Origin: Betaproteobacteria bacterium
Lineage (GTDB): Bacteria > Acidobacteriota > Terriglobia > Acidiferrales > UBA7541
Assembly (NCBI GenBank): GCA_903970165.1
Contig: CAJCHZ010000059.1
Location: forward strand, 1-34,029
Direction: 5' to 3'
Length of the DNA stretch: 34,029 bases
A model generated the notes under the pieces. That model was not told the DNA's origin. It saw only the letters and a program-made list of their open reading frames with translations, and did no database searches. This document shows positions 16,114-24,626 of the stretch, in pieces. Made by a program: the position numbers and the translations under genes. The first letter of the stretch is position 1, and each line of letters starts with the position of its first letter.

Positions 16114-16155
16114 TTTACGCACAGGACCGCAGAGACAGCGAGTTCGCAGAGCCGG
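16114..16155. repeat. GCAGAG-type repeat remnant
   Basis: Between the convergent thioredoxin and hutH genes lies TTACGCACAGGACCGCAGAG followed by a further CGCAGAG unit. It resembles one arm of the inverted repeat at 26030-26070. Confidence 0.45.
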
Positions 16156-16159
16156 AGTT

Positions 16160-17680
16160 TCAATGCAACACGGCGGAAAACGCGTCGGCTGCCACTAGCT
16201 CCGAAACCGCTTCGATCTCCGCAGCCAGAGGCCGATCCTGAGTTATCATCCCCGATTTCGCGCGAACAGAATCGTAAGCCTTTTTCGCCAGCGTTCCCGT
16301 CTGAAGCGGCGCGAGAAGGTCGATTCCCTGACAAGCACACAAGAACTCAATCGCGACAATGCGGCGCAAGTTGTGAAGCATTTTTTCCAGGCGCCGCGCG
16401 CCGCTCATTCCCATGGAGACGTAGTCCTCTTGGTTTCCGGATGTGGAAATGGAATCGATGGAATGGGGTGTGGCGAGGGTTTTATTCTCACTTGTCAAAG
16501 CGGCAGCGGTAACCTGCGCGATCATGAAACCGGAGTTGAGGCCCGGCTCGGGCGTCAGAAAAGCGGGCAGCATGCTGGTCAACGGATTGGTCATCTGCTC
16601 GATGCGGCGCTCGCTGATGCCGCCGAGTGTGGCTAACGCTACCGCGACCTGATCCGCAGCCATGGCGAGCGGCTGGCCATGAAAATTTCCGCCGCTGATG
16701 ATGTCGCCGCCGCCTTCTTTTACAAAGACGAGCGGGTTGTCCGTCGCGCTGTTCAATTCCACGGCGGCCATTTCGCGCGCCTGCGCCAGGGAATCGCGCA
16801 CGGCTCCATGAACCTGGGGTGTGCAGCGGACGCTATAGGCGTCCTGCACGCGAGGGTCTTTTTCCGGCGAACGATGAGACTCGCGAATAGTGCTGCCTTC
16901 GTTGAGATGGGCAAGATTACGGCCCGTTGTGGCAGCACCGGGATAAGCGCGGGCATGCATTACGCGTGCGTCAAATGCGCCAGGGCTACCACGTAACGCG
17001 TCGAGCGAGAGAGCGGCGGCAACATCGGCGGAGTTGGTGAGAACGTCGGCGTCGTGAAGCGCGAGACTTAGCAGGGCGAGCATCCCCTGAGTGCCGTTCA
17101 GGAGCGACAGACCTTCTTTTGCTTCGAGCGAGACAGGATGGATTCCTGCGCGACGCATAGCCTCGCGGCCATCCAGGAATGCACCTTTGAAAGCCGCGCT
17201 GCCTTCTCCTATGATCACCTGCGCCAGATGTGCGAGCGGCGCGAGGTCCCCGGAAGCGCCGACCGATCCCTGCGAAGGAATAACGGGATGTACTTTGGCA
17301 TTCAGCATCGCGCAGAGCGTCTCCACAATCAGTGGCCGGATGCCGCTCAGACCCTTGGCGAGCGCGTTTGCACGCAGCAGCATCATTGCGCGCGTTTCCG
17401 CTTCGCTGAGCGGCGCGCCAACTCCGCAACAATGCGAGCGCACGAGATTTATCTGCAGGGTGCGGACTTGCTCCGCTGAAATACGCACGGAGGCGAGTTT
17501 GCCGAAGCCGGTGTTAATGCCGTAGGCCGTTTCTCCGGAAGCTACAAGTCGATCCACGACGGCGCGGGAGGCGTTCATCCTCCCGATCGCCTGAGCGGAG
17601 AGGCTCACGGGCTCGCCGCGCAGGGCCACGTCATACAGCTGCGCAAACGTCAGATCGTTGCCTGTGAGAGAAATGGTCAT
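16160..17680 (-). CDS. hutH: Histidine ammonia-lyase
   Basis: A 506-residue enzyme that deaminates histidine to urocanate, the first step of histidine breakdown. The self-forming MIO cofactor comes from Ala142-Ser143-Gly144 in GSVGASGDLAPLAHL, at exactly the usual position. Other family blocks are YGINTGFGKLASV near 53-65, then VQDAYSVRCTPQVHG and the GGNFHGQPLA segment. The start is the ATG at 17680 (MTISL), which overlaps the thioesterase stop by 4 bp (ATGA). A longer reading runs back into that gene and is rejected. No other hut genes (hutU, hutI) are in the window, so the rest of the pathway lies elsewhere. Confidence 0.96.
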   Translation of the reverse strand: MTISLTGNDLTFAQLYDVALRGEPVSLSAQAIGRMNASRAVVDRLVASGETAYGINTGFGKLASVRISAEQVRTLQINLVRSHCCGVGAPLSEAETRAMMLLRANALAKGLSGIRPLIVETLCAMLNAKVHPVIPSQGSVGASGDLAPLAHLAQVIIGEGSAAFKGAFLDGREAMRRAGIHPVSLEAKEGLSLLNGTQGMLALLSLALHDADVLTNSADVAAALSLDALRGSPGAFDARVMHARAYPGAATTGRNLAHLNEGSTIRESHRSPEKDPRVQDAYSVRCTPQVHGAVRDSLAQAREMAAVELNSATDNPLVFVKEGGGDIISGGNFHGQPLAMAADQVAVALATLGGISERRIEQMTNPLTSMLPAFLTPEPGLNSGFMIAQVTAAALTSENKTLATPHSIDSISTSGNQEDYVSMGMSGARRLEKMLHNLRRIVAIEFLCACQGIDLLAPLQTGTLAKKAYDSVRAKSGMITQDRPLAAEIEAVSELVAADAFSAVLH

Positions 17681-18120
17681 GCCTCGCTCCGATCGGGCGA
17701 CTGCGTAGCGACAGATTTGAATATGCTGAGATATTTGTGCGGCAGCGATTTCGCCTTGCCATTGCTCCCACAAATGATGTGCGTTGTTCCGCCGGTGGCG
17801 AGCAGCTTGCCGTCGGCGACACGAAATACTTCATAGGAAAATTTTATAATGCGATTTCGGGATTCCTCGATGCGCGTGCGGATGCGCAGCACTTCGTCGT
17901 AGCGCGCCGACGATTGATAGCGGCAATGCGCGTCGGCGACGACGATGTGGCAGTCGTCCTCGATTTCCATGAGCTTGTACTCAATGCCGAGGGCGCGGAT
18001 CAGCTCGACGCGGCCGACCTCGAACCAGACAAAATAGTTCGCGTGATAAACCACGCCCATCTGGTCGGTTTCGGCGTAGCGCACCCGTACGGTGGCGTCG
18101 TGATATTCGATCATTCTCAT
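17677..18120 (-). CDS. 4HBT acyl-CoA thioesterase (YbgC/FadM-like)
   Basis: A 147-residue hotdog-fold thioesterase. The signature is RVRYAETDQMGVVYHANYFVWFEVGRVELIR near residues 12-42, with the catalytic Asp of the 4-hydroxybenzoyl-CoA thioesterase group in the TDQMG segment. It hydrolyses an acyl-CoA or acyl-ACP; the exact chain is unknown. The first ATG at 18120 is used here, though MIEYHD two codons later is equally possible. It follows the enoyl-CoA hydratase by 36 bp and overlaps hutH by 4 bp, so it belongs to the acyl-CoA catabolic operon and could relieve CoA trapping. Confidence 0.9.
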   Translation of the reverse strand: MRMIEYHDATVRVRYAETDQMGVVYHANYFVWFEVGRVELIRALGIEYKLMEIEDDCHIVVADAHCRYQSSARYDEVLRIRTRIEESRNRIIKFSYEVFRVADGKLLATGGTTHIICGSNGKAKSLPHKYLSIFKSVATQSPDRSEA

Positions 18121-18156
18121 GTCTTGAAGTTAGGAAGCTCGATGCACTCCCGTGGA

Positions 18157-18942
18157 TTATTCCACGTCCGTGCTCCAAACGGGTTTGCGTTTTTCGAGAA
18201 AGGAGGCGAGGCCTTCCTTGAAGTCCGCGGTGCAGCGAATGCGGGCGTTTTCGAGGATGGCGCGTTCGAGGTCTTCGTCAACGCTTGCCGCGGCTGCGGA
18301 AGTGAGCAAACGCTTCGCGCGCGTCAGGCTTACCGGGCTGGCGGCAATGAGGACGTCCGCCAGCTCGCGGGATCGTTCCATCAAACGCTCGTGCGGCACG
18401 ATTTCCGTGATGAGGCCAAGATTGAGGGCTTCCGCCGCTTCCACGAGGCGCCCAGTTAAAAGGAGGTTCCGCGCTTGCTTGTCGCCGATTTGGCGCGTCA
18501 GAAAAACGGAAACGATGGCGGGCAGAAATCCGATTTTTACCTCGGTGTAGCCGAACTTCGCTTCGGGAACGGCCAGCGTGAAATCGCAAAGCGTGGCTAG
18601 GCCGCAGCCGCCAGCAAGGGCGGCGCCGTTCACAGCGGCGATGAGCGGCTTTGAAAAACTCCAGATGCGGCGAAACATTTTGGCCATGCGGCGAGAGTCT
18701 TCCATGTTGTCGGCGGAGGATTGGGAAGCGATTGCGGAGAGCATTTCCAGATCCATGCCCGCACAGAAGCTTTTTCCGGCGCCGGTGATGATGGCTACCC
18801 GCGCGCGGCTGGTCTCGATGGCGTCGAGGGCGGATTGAATTTCGCTGACCATGCGCTGGGATATGGCGTTGCGCTTTTCGGGACGATTGAAGGTCAGCGT
18901 CGCGAGTTGGCCGGAAAATTCAAGGGTCAACGTTTCAAACAT
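18157..18942 (-). CDS. Enoyl-CoA hydratase/isomerase, probable methylglutaconyl-CoA hydratase
   Basis: A 261-residue crotonase-fold protein preceded by a good GGAGA ribosome-binding site. The oxyanion loops are in KSFCAGMDLEML and NGAALAGGCGLATLCDF, and the second acidic residue is Glu in FGYTEVKIGFLPAIVS. The 'EVKIGFLPA-x-VS' stretch is like that of methylglutaconyl-CoA hydratases of leucine breakdown (LiuC/AUH). Its place between HMG-CoA lyase and the operon's tail supports this: carboxylase, hydratase and lyase are consecutive steps. The crotonase family is broad, so another enoyl-CoA substrate cannot be excluded. Confidence 0.85.
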   Translation of the reverse strand: MFETLTLEFSGQLATLTFNRPEKRNAISQRMVSEIQSALDAIETSRARVAIITGAGKSFCAGMDLEMLSAIASQSSADNMEDSRRMAKMFRRIWSFSKPLIAAVNGAALAGGCGLATLCDFTLAVPEAKFGYTEVKIGFLPAIVSVFLTRQIGDKQARNLLLTGRLVEAAEALNLGLITEIVPHERLMERSRELADVLIAASPVSLTRAKRLLTSAAAASVDEDLERAILENARIRCTADFKEGLASFLEKRKPVWSTDVE

Positions 18943-18973
18943 GCTTGGCGGGTCTCCTGCCGCCGGAATGATT

Positions 18974-19873
18974 CTAATTCACAAGCGGGGCGTGTGCATA
19001 CCTTGCGCGGATGTCGTTGGCCATTTCAAGGACGGTCTGGAGGCTCGCGGAATCGATGCCAGGGTCGGCGCCGGCTTTTTTCAGGGCGGCCAGGACGTCT
19101 TCCGTGGCGATATTGCCGACGAGATTGTCTCCGGCGAAAGGACAGCCGCCGAGTCCGGTAAGGGCGCTGTCGAAGCGACGGCAGCCGGCTTCGTAGGCGG
19201 CGAGGATTTTTGCTTCGGCCTCTTCGGGTCGGCTGTGGAGATGGACGCCGAGTTCAAGGCCGGCAATTTCGTCTTTCACCTGGCGATAGAGATCGCCGAC
19301 AAGTTCCGGGGAGGCTGTGCCGACAGTGTCGGCGAGGGAAACAGTGCGCACGCGGATGCCTTTGAGCCATTCGAGCGTGTCCGTGACGATTTCCGGGCCC
19401 CACGGTTCGTCGTAGGGGTTGCCGAAGGCCATCGAGATGTAAACGACGAGATCTTTCTTGGCCGTGAGAGTTTCTTTGCGGAGTTTTTCGACGAGGAGGC
19501 GGGATTCGTTCTTCGTCATGTTGGCGTTCGCGCGGCGGAAATAGGCTGAAATGGAATACGGGTACCCGATCGTCGTAACGCCCGGTGTTGCAAGCGCACG
19601 TTCAAGACCTTTTTCATTTACCACGATGCCGATGATGTCGGGCCGCTCAATGTCGCCGGGAAGGGTAGCGTTGAGTTTGGACATTACATCTTCGCTGTCC
19701 GCCATTTGCTTCACGTGCTTTGGCGAAACAAAGCTGACGGCGTCGATGTGATTGAATCCGGCAAGGACGAGCTGTTTCAGGTATTCGGCCTTGTATTCCG
19801 TGGGAATAAGGTCCGGCAGTCCTTGCCACGCATCGCGCGGACATTCAACGATTGTTGTAGTGTTTTCCATCAT
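18974..19873 (-). CDS. Hydroxymethylglutaryl-CoA lyase
   Basis: A 299-residue TIM-barrel enzyme splitting HMG-CoA to acetoacetate and acetyl-CoA, the last step of leucine breakdown. The early metal/substrate motif is ECPRDAWQG, a variant of the usual 'PRDGLQ' with the Asp and Gln kept. The metal-binding HxH is in GVHLHSRPEE, and the catalytic Cys lies in the signature GLGGCPFAGDN. FVSPKHVKQMADSEDVM is also characteristic. The GL-to-AW change occurs in a group also seen in Bacteroidota-type lyases, by my recollection. It follows the small membrane protein by 3 bp. Confidence 0.93.
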   Translation of the reverse strand: MMENTTTIVECPRDAWQGLPDLIPTEYKAEYLKQLVLAGFNHIDAVSFVSPKHVKQMADSEDVMSKLNATLPGDIERPDIIGIVVNEKGLERALATPGVTTIGYPYSISAYFRRANANMTKNESRLLVEKLRKETLTAKKDLVVYISMAFGNPYDEPWGPEIVTDTLEWLKGIRVRTVSLADTVGTASPELVGDLYRQVKDEIAGLELGVHLHSRPEEAEAKILAAYEAGCRRFDSALTGLGGCPFAGDNLVGNIATEDVLAALKKAGADPGIDSASLQTVLEMANDIRARYAHAPLVN

Positions 19874-19876
19874 TCC

Positions 19877-20203
19877 TCATGGTGCGAAGGGATCCCGAAT
19901 AAATTGGACCGAATACCACCAAGCGCTCGCCACCATGGCGATGATCACCCACGAGCTGATTAGGAGGCCGCCCGTGATGCGCCGACGAATGGACGCTACC
20001 AGCGCTGTCACAATCGCGGCAACTAATCCGAGGGCGGCGGGGAAGAACGCCAATCCTGCCAAAAACCACAGGGGCCCGCGATCCAGCGCCACTTTGGTGT
20101 AAATGATACAAACAATGCCGGCCATCGCGGGCAAAAGCAGGACGACAACGGCAAGAACCACGTTGCTGCCGATGGCCGCAAATCTATTTTCGCTGGAGCC
20201 CAT
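19877..20203 (-). CDS. Small membrane protein in the leucine operon, unknown function
   Basis: A 108-residue protein with three predicted transmembrane helices (about 14-35, 43-67 and 79-97) and short polar loops, including a basic SIRRR between helices two and three. I do not recognise a family. Its ATG shares one base with the carboxylase stop (TAATG) and it ends 3 bp before the lyase start, so it is tightly embedded and probably co-translated. This is unusual among otherwise soluble enzymes. A role in substrate entry or membrane tethering would be speculation. Confidence 0.75.
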   Translation of the reverse strand: MGSSENRFAAIGSNVVLAVVVLLLPAMAGIVCIIYTKVALDRGPLWFLAGLAFFPAALGLVAAIVTALVASIRRRITGGLLISSWVIIAMVASAWWYSVQFIRDPFAP

Positions 20204-21879
20204 TATGTCTGGAGCACTCCGGTTTTGAACTCGCGGATGTCGGGATTTAGCGCGGCGGCTTCTAGCGCGCTGATGAGCGCGTCGCGCGTGTGGGCGGGAT
20301 CGATGATGGCGTCAACCCACAGGCGGGCCGCAGCGTAACGTGGGTCGGTTTGATGTTCGTAGGTAGCTTTGACGGTGGCGAGCATTTCTTTGCGGGCTTT
20401 TTCGTCGACTTTTTTGCCTTCGCGTTCAAGTTGTTTGAGCTTGATTTCTGCTAGCGTATTGGCGGCGGCGTCGCCGCTCATCACCGCGAATTTTGCCGTG
20501 GGCCAGGCGAACATGAAGCGCGGGTCGTACGCTTTGCCGCACATAGCGTAGTTTCCGGCGCCAAAGCTGCCCCCGCAAATTACGGAAATTTTTGGCACAA
20601 CGCTGTTGGCGACAGCGTTGACCATTTTTGCGCCGGCGCGGATGATGCCACTCCACTCGGCATCTTTGCCGACCATGAAGCCGTTTACGTCGTGCAGAAA
20701 AATGAGTGGGATGCGGTTCTGGTTGCAGTCGAGGATGAAGCGAGCGGCTTTTTCCGCGGACTCGGTGTAAATCACGCCACCAAATTCCATGCGCTTTTGG
20801 TCGGACCCACGCGCTTGCGTTTGTACGTGTTTTTTTTGATTCGCGACGATGCCGACGGCCCAGCCCCCAATGCGTGCGTAACCGCACAGGAGCGTCTCTC
20901 CGTATTCCGCGCGATATTCTTCGAACTCGCTGGCATCCACGACGCGCGCGATAATCTCGCGCATGTCATATTGCTTCGCCGGATTGTCCGAAAAAAGTCC
21001 GTAGATTTCGTCACCCGGATAAAGCGGTTCGCGCGAGGCAACGTGGCTAAAAAGAGTGGGATTCGCCGCGCCCATTTTATCCACCAGTGCGCGAATCCTC
21101 GCGAGGCATGCGTCGTCGTCCGGCTCGCGAAAATCTACGGTGCCGCTGATCTGCGAATGCATTTTAGCGCCGCCCAAATCTTCCGCAGACGTTACCTGCC
21201 CAATCGCGGCCTGAACGAGTGCGGGGCCTGCCAAGAATAATCCCGAGCCCTCGGTCATCAAGATGTGGTCGCACATCAGCGGCAAATACGCGCCGCCGGC
21301 GACGCACATGCCCATGATAGCGGCGAGCTGCGGGATGCCCATCGCGGACATCACCGCGTTGTTGCGAAACACGCGGCCGAAATCATCCGTGTCGGGAAAA
21401 ACATCTTCCTGCAGTGGTAAGAAGACTCCTGCGGAGTCGACCAGGTAAATGGTGGGAATGTGATTTTCGATGGCAATATTCTGCGCGCGGATGACTTTTT
21501 TGGCGGTCATCGGGAAAAACGCGCCGGCCTTCACGGTGGCGTCATTCGCGATAAGCATCATCGTGCGTCCGCAAATTTTGGCAAGCCCCGTAACGGTTCC
21601 GGCGGACGGCGCCCCGCCCCATTCTGTGTACATCTCGTATGCTGCGAAGACGCTCAGTTCAAAAAGTTGTGTGCCCGGATCGATCAGCTTCGCGATGCGT
21701 TCGCGCGCCGTTAGCCGGCCTTTCTTGTGTTGCGATTCGATCGCTTTCGCGCCGCCGCCCTGGCGAATCTGTTCTTCTTCATTCTTGATTTTCGTGAGGA
21801 GATCGATGATGCGACGGTGATTTTTCTCGAAGTCGGGCGACTTCGTACGGACGCTGGTTTTCAGAACGGATGCAGCCAC
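20203..21879 (-). CDS. Acyl-CoA carboxylase beta subunit, probable methylcrotonoyl-CoA carboxylase
   Basis: A 558-residue carboxyltransferase subunit of a biotin-dependent acyl-CoA carboxylase. It starts at a GTG with GAGG nine bases upstream. Family blocks include KKGRLTARERIAKLID, the oxyanion-hole region VAGGAYLPLMCDHILM, LFLAGPALVQAAIG, and the C-terminal GGSFGAGNYAMCGKAYDPRF. The EDVFPDTDDFGRVFRNNA stretch resembles methylcrotonoyl-CoA carboxylase more than propionyl-CoA carboxylase. HMG-CoA lyase and a hydratase downstream support a leucine role. The biotin carboxylase/biotin carrier subunit is not in the window, so it must be encoded elsewhere. Confidence 0.9.
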   Translation of the reverse strand: MAASVLKTSVRTKSPDFEKNHRRIIDLLTKIKNEEEQIRQGGGAKAIESQHKKGRLTARERIAKLIDPGTQLFELSVFAAYEMYTEWGGAPSAGTVTGLAKICGRTMMLIANDATVKAGAFFPMTAKKVIRAQNIAIENHIPTIYLVDSAGVFLPLQEDVFPDTDDFGRVFRNNAVMSAMGIPQLAAIMGMCVAGGAYLPLMCDHILMTEGSGLFLAGPALVQAAIGQVTSAEDLGGAKMHSQISGTVDFREPDDDACLARIRALVDKMGAANPTLFSHVASREPLYPGDEIYGLFSDNPAKQYDMREIIARVVDASEFEEYRAEYGETLLCGYARIGGWAVGIVANQKKHVQTQARGSDQKRMEFGGVIYTESAEKAARFILDCNQNRIPLIFLHDVNGFMVGKDAEWSGIIRAGAKMVNAVANSVVPKISVICGGSFGAGNYAMCGKAYDPRFMFAWPTAKFAVMSGDAAANTLAEIKLKQLEREGKKVDEKARKEMLATVKATYEHQTDPRYAAARLWVDAIIDPAHTRDALISALEAAALNPDIREFKTGVLQT

Positions 21880-22008
21880 TCACGGACCTCGCGCTGGAAG
21901 TATACCTGGGGCGCGCGTGAAGCTCCGTTACGCGCCGAGGGCAACAGTATACGGTCCGCTGTGAAATTCCGCGAGGGAGAGCGCTCCAGGAATTTCGAGA
22001 ACGGAGAA

Positions 22009-22029
22009 GGGGCGCAGTCCGTGCGCCCC
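22009..22029 (-). terminator. Terminator-like hairpin after the ferritin-like gene
   Basis: GGGGCGCA and TGCGCCCC form eight pairs around a five-base loop, 23 bp past the stop of the ferritin-like gene. The following T-tract on the minus strand is weak (TTCTCC). Confidence 0.5.
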
Positions 22030-22052
22030 CGCGAGGAAATTGCGCCGGGTAA

Positions 22053-22937
22053 TTAGCAGCCTGTGAAGGAAATGAAATCACCCAGTGGATTGGGGAGCTT
22101 GGGGGTGAAGGGATCGAAGCCAAAGGACTTCGAGACATCGAAGCCCGCGGCTTTGGCGGCGGTGATGTCGGCGAACGGCGTCAAGGCCGCAAGCGCCTGC
22201 TCGATGTGCGTCCAGCAGAGCGTACGCTCGTAGCCATTGTTGTTCGGAGGATCGGCCGGTTCCGCAACGCCCTGTATGCCGGTGATGTTCTGGATAGGGC
22301 CGCCGTCTTGCGGGGCGACATCGCCTGCAACGACACGGGCCAGCGTACGATGGTCGCTCTCGATGCCCATGATGCGGGCGGCGGTAACACGCAGGTCGGA
22401 CGTGCTGAAGTGGCGCACGCCAACGAGATACGCGGCGATGAAGGCGTCTTCGAGCGTGACAAGAACGTTCAGAGTAGTTTGCGCGTCCTCGAACATGTTC
22501 TTCGGGTAGAAAAACGATTTGAAGGGCGACGGCTGATCAGTGACCGATTGCTCCAGGAGATAGTGCGACATTTCTTCCTGCCGCGCGGCAACGAGGTAGC
22601 CTTGGTCATCGTTCGGCAGACGCGTGAAAAACGGTGAGCCGTCGATGATATTGGTGTAGGTGGTAACCGCGAGCGCTTCCGCGATTTCCGCGGCGAGCAG
22701 AATCTTCTGGTCGCGTTCTTTGCAGTCGCGATCGTCATCGTCGTGATCATGATCGTGACCGCGAAGCAAAGTGCTGGTCGCTCGGGACGCCGGGCTTCCG
22801 AGAGTCAGGAAACCGCCGACTCCGGCGACTCCAATAGCTCCCGCGATACCCGTGCGATGCAGAAAAGCACGACGGCCAGTTTGCTTTTCCTGCGCCGGCG
22901 CGATTTGTGTTGGATTGTCTTTCTTTTTGTCGTTCAT
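22053..22937 (-). CDS. Tat-exported ferritin-like domain protein
   Basis: A 294-residue protein from the ATG at 22937, preceded by AGGAG. The N-terminus carries a twin-arginine signal: basic residues, then GRRAFLHRTG with Arg22-Arg23, a hydrophobic stretch (30-47) and an SRA cleavage region. Residues 60-76 are extremely His/Asp-rich and look metal-binding. The body is a four-helix ferritin-like domain (Ferritin_2 type) with two ExxH motifs, EEMSH near 122-125 and ESDH later, plus further helix Glu residues, so a di-iron centre is plausible. It should reach the periplasm folded, through the Tat pathway encoded at 2746-4066. Physiological role is unknown. Confidence 0.85.
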   Translation of the reverse strand: MNDKKKDNPTQIAPAQEKQTGRRAFLHRTGIAGAIGVAGVGGFLTLGSPASRATSTLLRGHDHDHDDDDRDCKERDQKILLAAEIAEALAVTTYTNIIDGSPFFTRLPNDDQGYLVAARQEEMSHYLLEQSVTDQPSPFKSFFYPKNMFEDAQTTLNVLVTLEDAFIAAYLVGVRHFSTSDLRVTAARIMGIESDHRTLARVVAGDVAPQDGGPIQNITGIQGVAEPADPPNNNGYERTLCWTHIEQALAALTPFADITAAKAAGFDVSKSFGFDPFTPKLPNPLGDFISFTGC

Positions 22938-23538
22938 GAACGCTCCTGTCTGATGTTTTCGCAGGGAAATACACCAGAAGGCAGCAGGCCGGCTGTGCCA
23001 CCTCGTTGGAACTTCCCCCAGCAAGCTATACGCGGAGAATTGCGAATCGGATTTACATAGCGGGAAATTAATTTAGCCGCGGGTGTTTTTTTCTGCGGAG
23101 GGGCGTCGAATATCTTTAGAACCTTTTGAGTAATTTTGCATCATGGGCTCTATCGTCAGGGGAGAATCCCCTGAGAGAATCGGCCGAGTACAGGAAATGC
23201 TGTACGACTCGAGAAGCTCTCGGATTCACGCGTTGACGCATGCGGACTGGATGCGTAAAATCGAATTACGGTGCTGCAAGGGCATCGAATCTTTCGCTGG
23301 AGGCGCCTGTGAAAAGCTTTTCGAAGATTGTTGCGGGCGGGTTTGTCTCTGGCAAGCACTCGATATAATCGATCTGGCCGCGACAAACTCCCGCTTCACT
23401 TTATCCATGCATATATGAATCACCGCGCTTTTGAACGGGCCCAAGTCCGCTTGAAAGTGCAAAGCCGCGCCGCGCTTCTGCAATGCTTTCGAAGCGCTCG
23501 CGCATGGCTGCTTGCGAGCAGCGGGAGAATATTTTGAA
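22938..23538. other. 600-bp intergenic region with clustered hairpins (23156-23256)
   Basis: This divergent gap between the ferritin-like gene and rsgA holds no convincing gene. A 91-codon frame at 23143-23418 has no recognisable domain or clear ribosome-binding site. Four close hairpins are visible: TCAGGGGA-gaa-TCCCCTGA (23156-23174), GTACAG-gaaatg-CTGTAC (23188-23205), CGAGA-agc-TCTCG (23210-23222), and ACGCAT with ATGCGT (23236-23256). GAATC at about 23177 can pair with GATTC at about 23223, enclosing the second and third. This suggests a structured RNA or 5' leader, not matched to any class I know. Confidence 0.4.
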
Positions 23539-24618
23539 ATGTTTATCCAGGATTTAGGTTGGGATGCATATTTTGAAGCAGCGTGGAACGAACGAGATAA
23601 CGAAGGACGCGTCCCGGCGCGTGTCACCTCGCAGCAACGTGGGTTGTGGCGCGTAGCTGGAGATTTTGCGGAATGCTGGGCGGAGCCGTCTGGCAGCTTC
23701 CGCAAAGAAGCGGAGACGGGCGGCGATTGGCCCGCCGTTGGAGACTGGATCGCGTTGGAAATGATTGCAAGGCAGAAAACCGCGCTCATCCAGTCCGTGT
23801 TACCGCGGCGTAGTAAATTTGTGCGTAAGGTCGCAGGTAAGCAGGTCGCGGAGCAAGTCATCGCGGCGAACATCGACCTGGCGCTCATCGTGGCGGCGCT
23901 GGACGGAGATTTCAATGTGCGGCGCATCGAACGTTATATCGCGCAGTGTTGGGAATCGGGCGCACGGCCGGTCGTGGTTCTCAATAAAACGGACTCGTGT
24001 GCCGAACCTCAAGAGCGCGCCGCGGAGATCGAGGCAATAGCGATGGGTGTGCCGGTTTTTGCACTCAGCGCGAAAACTGGAGAAGGACTGGATGAACTGC
24101 GCGCGAGTTTTAAGAAAGGGCAGACCCTTGTCCTTCTCGGTTCATCCGGAGTAGGGAAGTCCACGATGGTGAATTGCTTGTTGCAAGAAGAACGGCAGGT
24201 GACGCACGCGGTGAGGGAAAGCGACAGCCGCGGGCGTCACACGACCACTTCGCGGCAACTTTTTCTGCTGCCGTGCGGCGCGATGATCATAGATACGCCA
24301 GGCTTGCGCGAACTGCAGCTGTGGAACGCGTCCGAGGGCGTAGCGCTTACATTTGCCGACGTGGATGAACTTGCCTCGCAATGTCGGTTTCGCGATTGCC
24401 AACATAAAAATGAGCCAGGTTGCGCAGTGCGTGCATCCATCGAGGCCGGCGAGCTTGACGCTGGCCGTTTGGAAAGCAAGCGCAAGCTGCAGCGAGAACA
24501 GGAGTTCCTCGTGCGAAAAATGGATCCCGAAGTTCGTAGTGCGGATAATAAACGTACTAAAATAATAATGCGCAGTGTGCGAGACATGTATAAAAACCGT
24601 GACAAAGGTAAGAACTAA
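23539..24618 (+). CDS. rsgA: Ribosome small subunit-dependent GTPase RsgA
   Basis: A 359-residue circularly permuted GTPase that assists late maturation of the 30S subunit. The OB-fold domain is N-terminal, ending around PRRSKFVRKVAG. G motifs come in permuted order: G4 NKTD, G5 SAKTG, G1 GSSGVGKST, then G3 DTPGLRE. The C-terminal zinc site is CRFRDCQHKNEPGC. The ATG at 23539 is chosen over an in-frame TTG at 23512 because GGGAG lies about 12 bp before it. The next gene starts 8 bp later. A basic tail follows the zinc site. Confidence 0.95.
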   Translation: MFIQDLGWDAYFEAAWNERDNEGRVPARVTSQQRGLWRVAGDFAECWAEPSGSFRKEAETGGDWPAVGDWIALEMIARQKTALIQSVLPRRSKFVRKVAGKQVAEQVIAANIDLALIVAALDGDFNVRRIERYIAQCWESGARPVVVLNKTDSCAEPQERAAEIEAIAMGVPVFALSAKTGEGLDELRASFKKGQTLVLLGSSGVGKSTMVNCLLQEERQVTHAVRESDSRGRHTTTSRQLFLLPCGAMIIDTPGLRELQLWNASEGVALTFADVDELASQCRFRDCQHKNEPGCAVRASIEAGELDAGRLESKRKLQREQEFLVRKMDPEVRSADNKRTKIIMRSVRDMYKNRDKGKN

Positions 24619-24626
24619 ACTGACCC

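Noticed and set aside
23143..23418. A 91-codon frame upstream of rsgA
   Set aside because: No ribosome-binding site or domain, and it covers the hairpin cluster, so a structured RNA or leader is the better reading.
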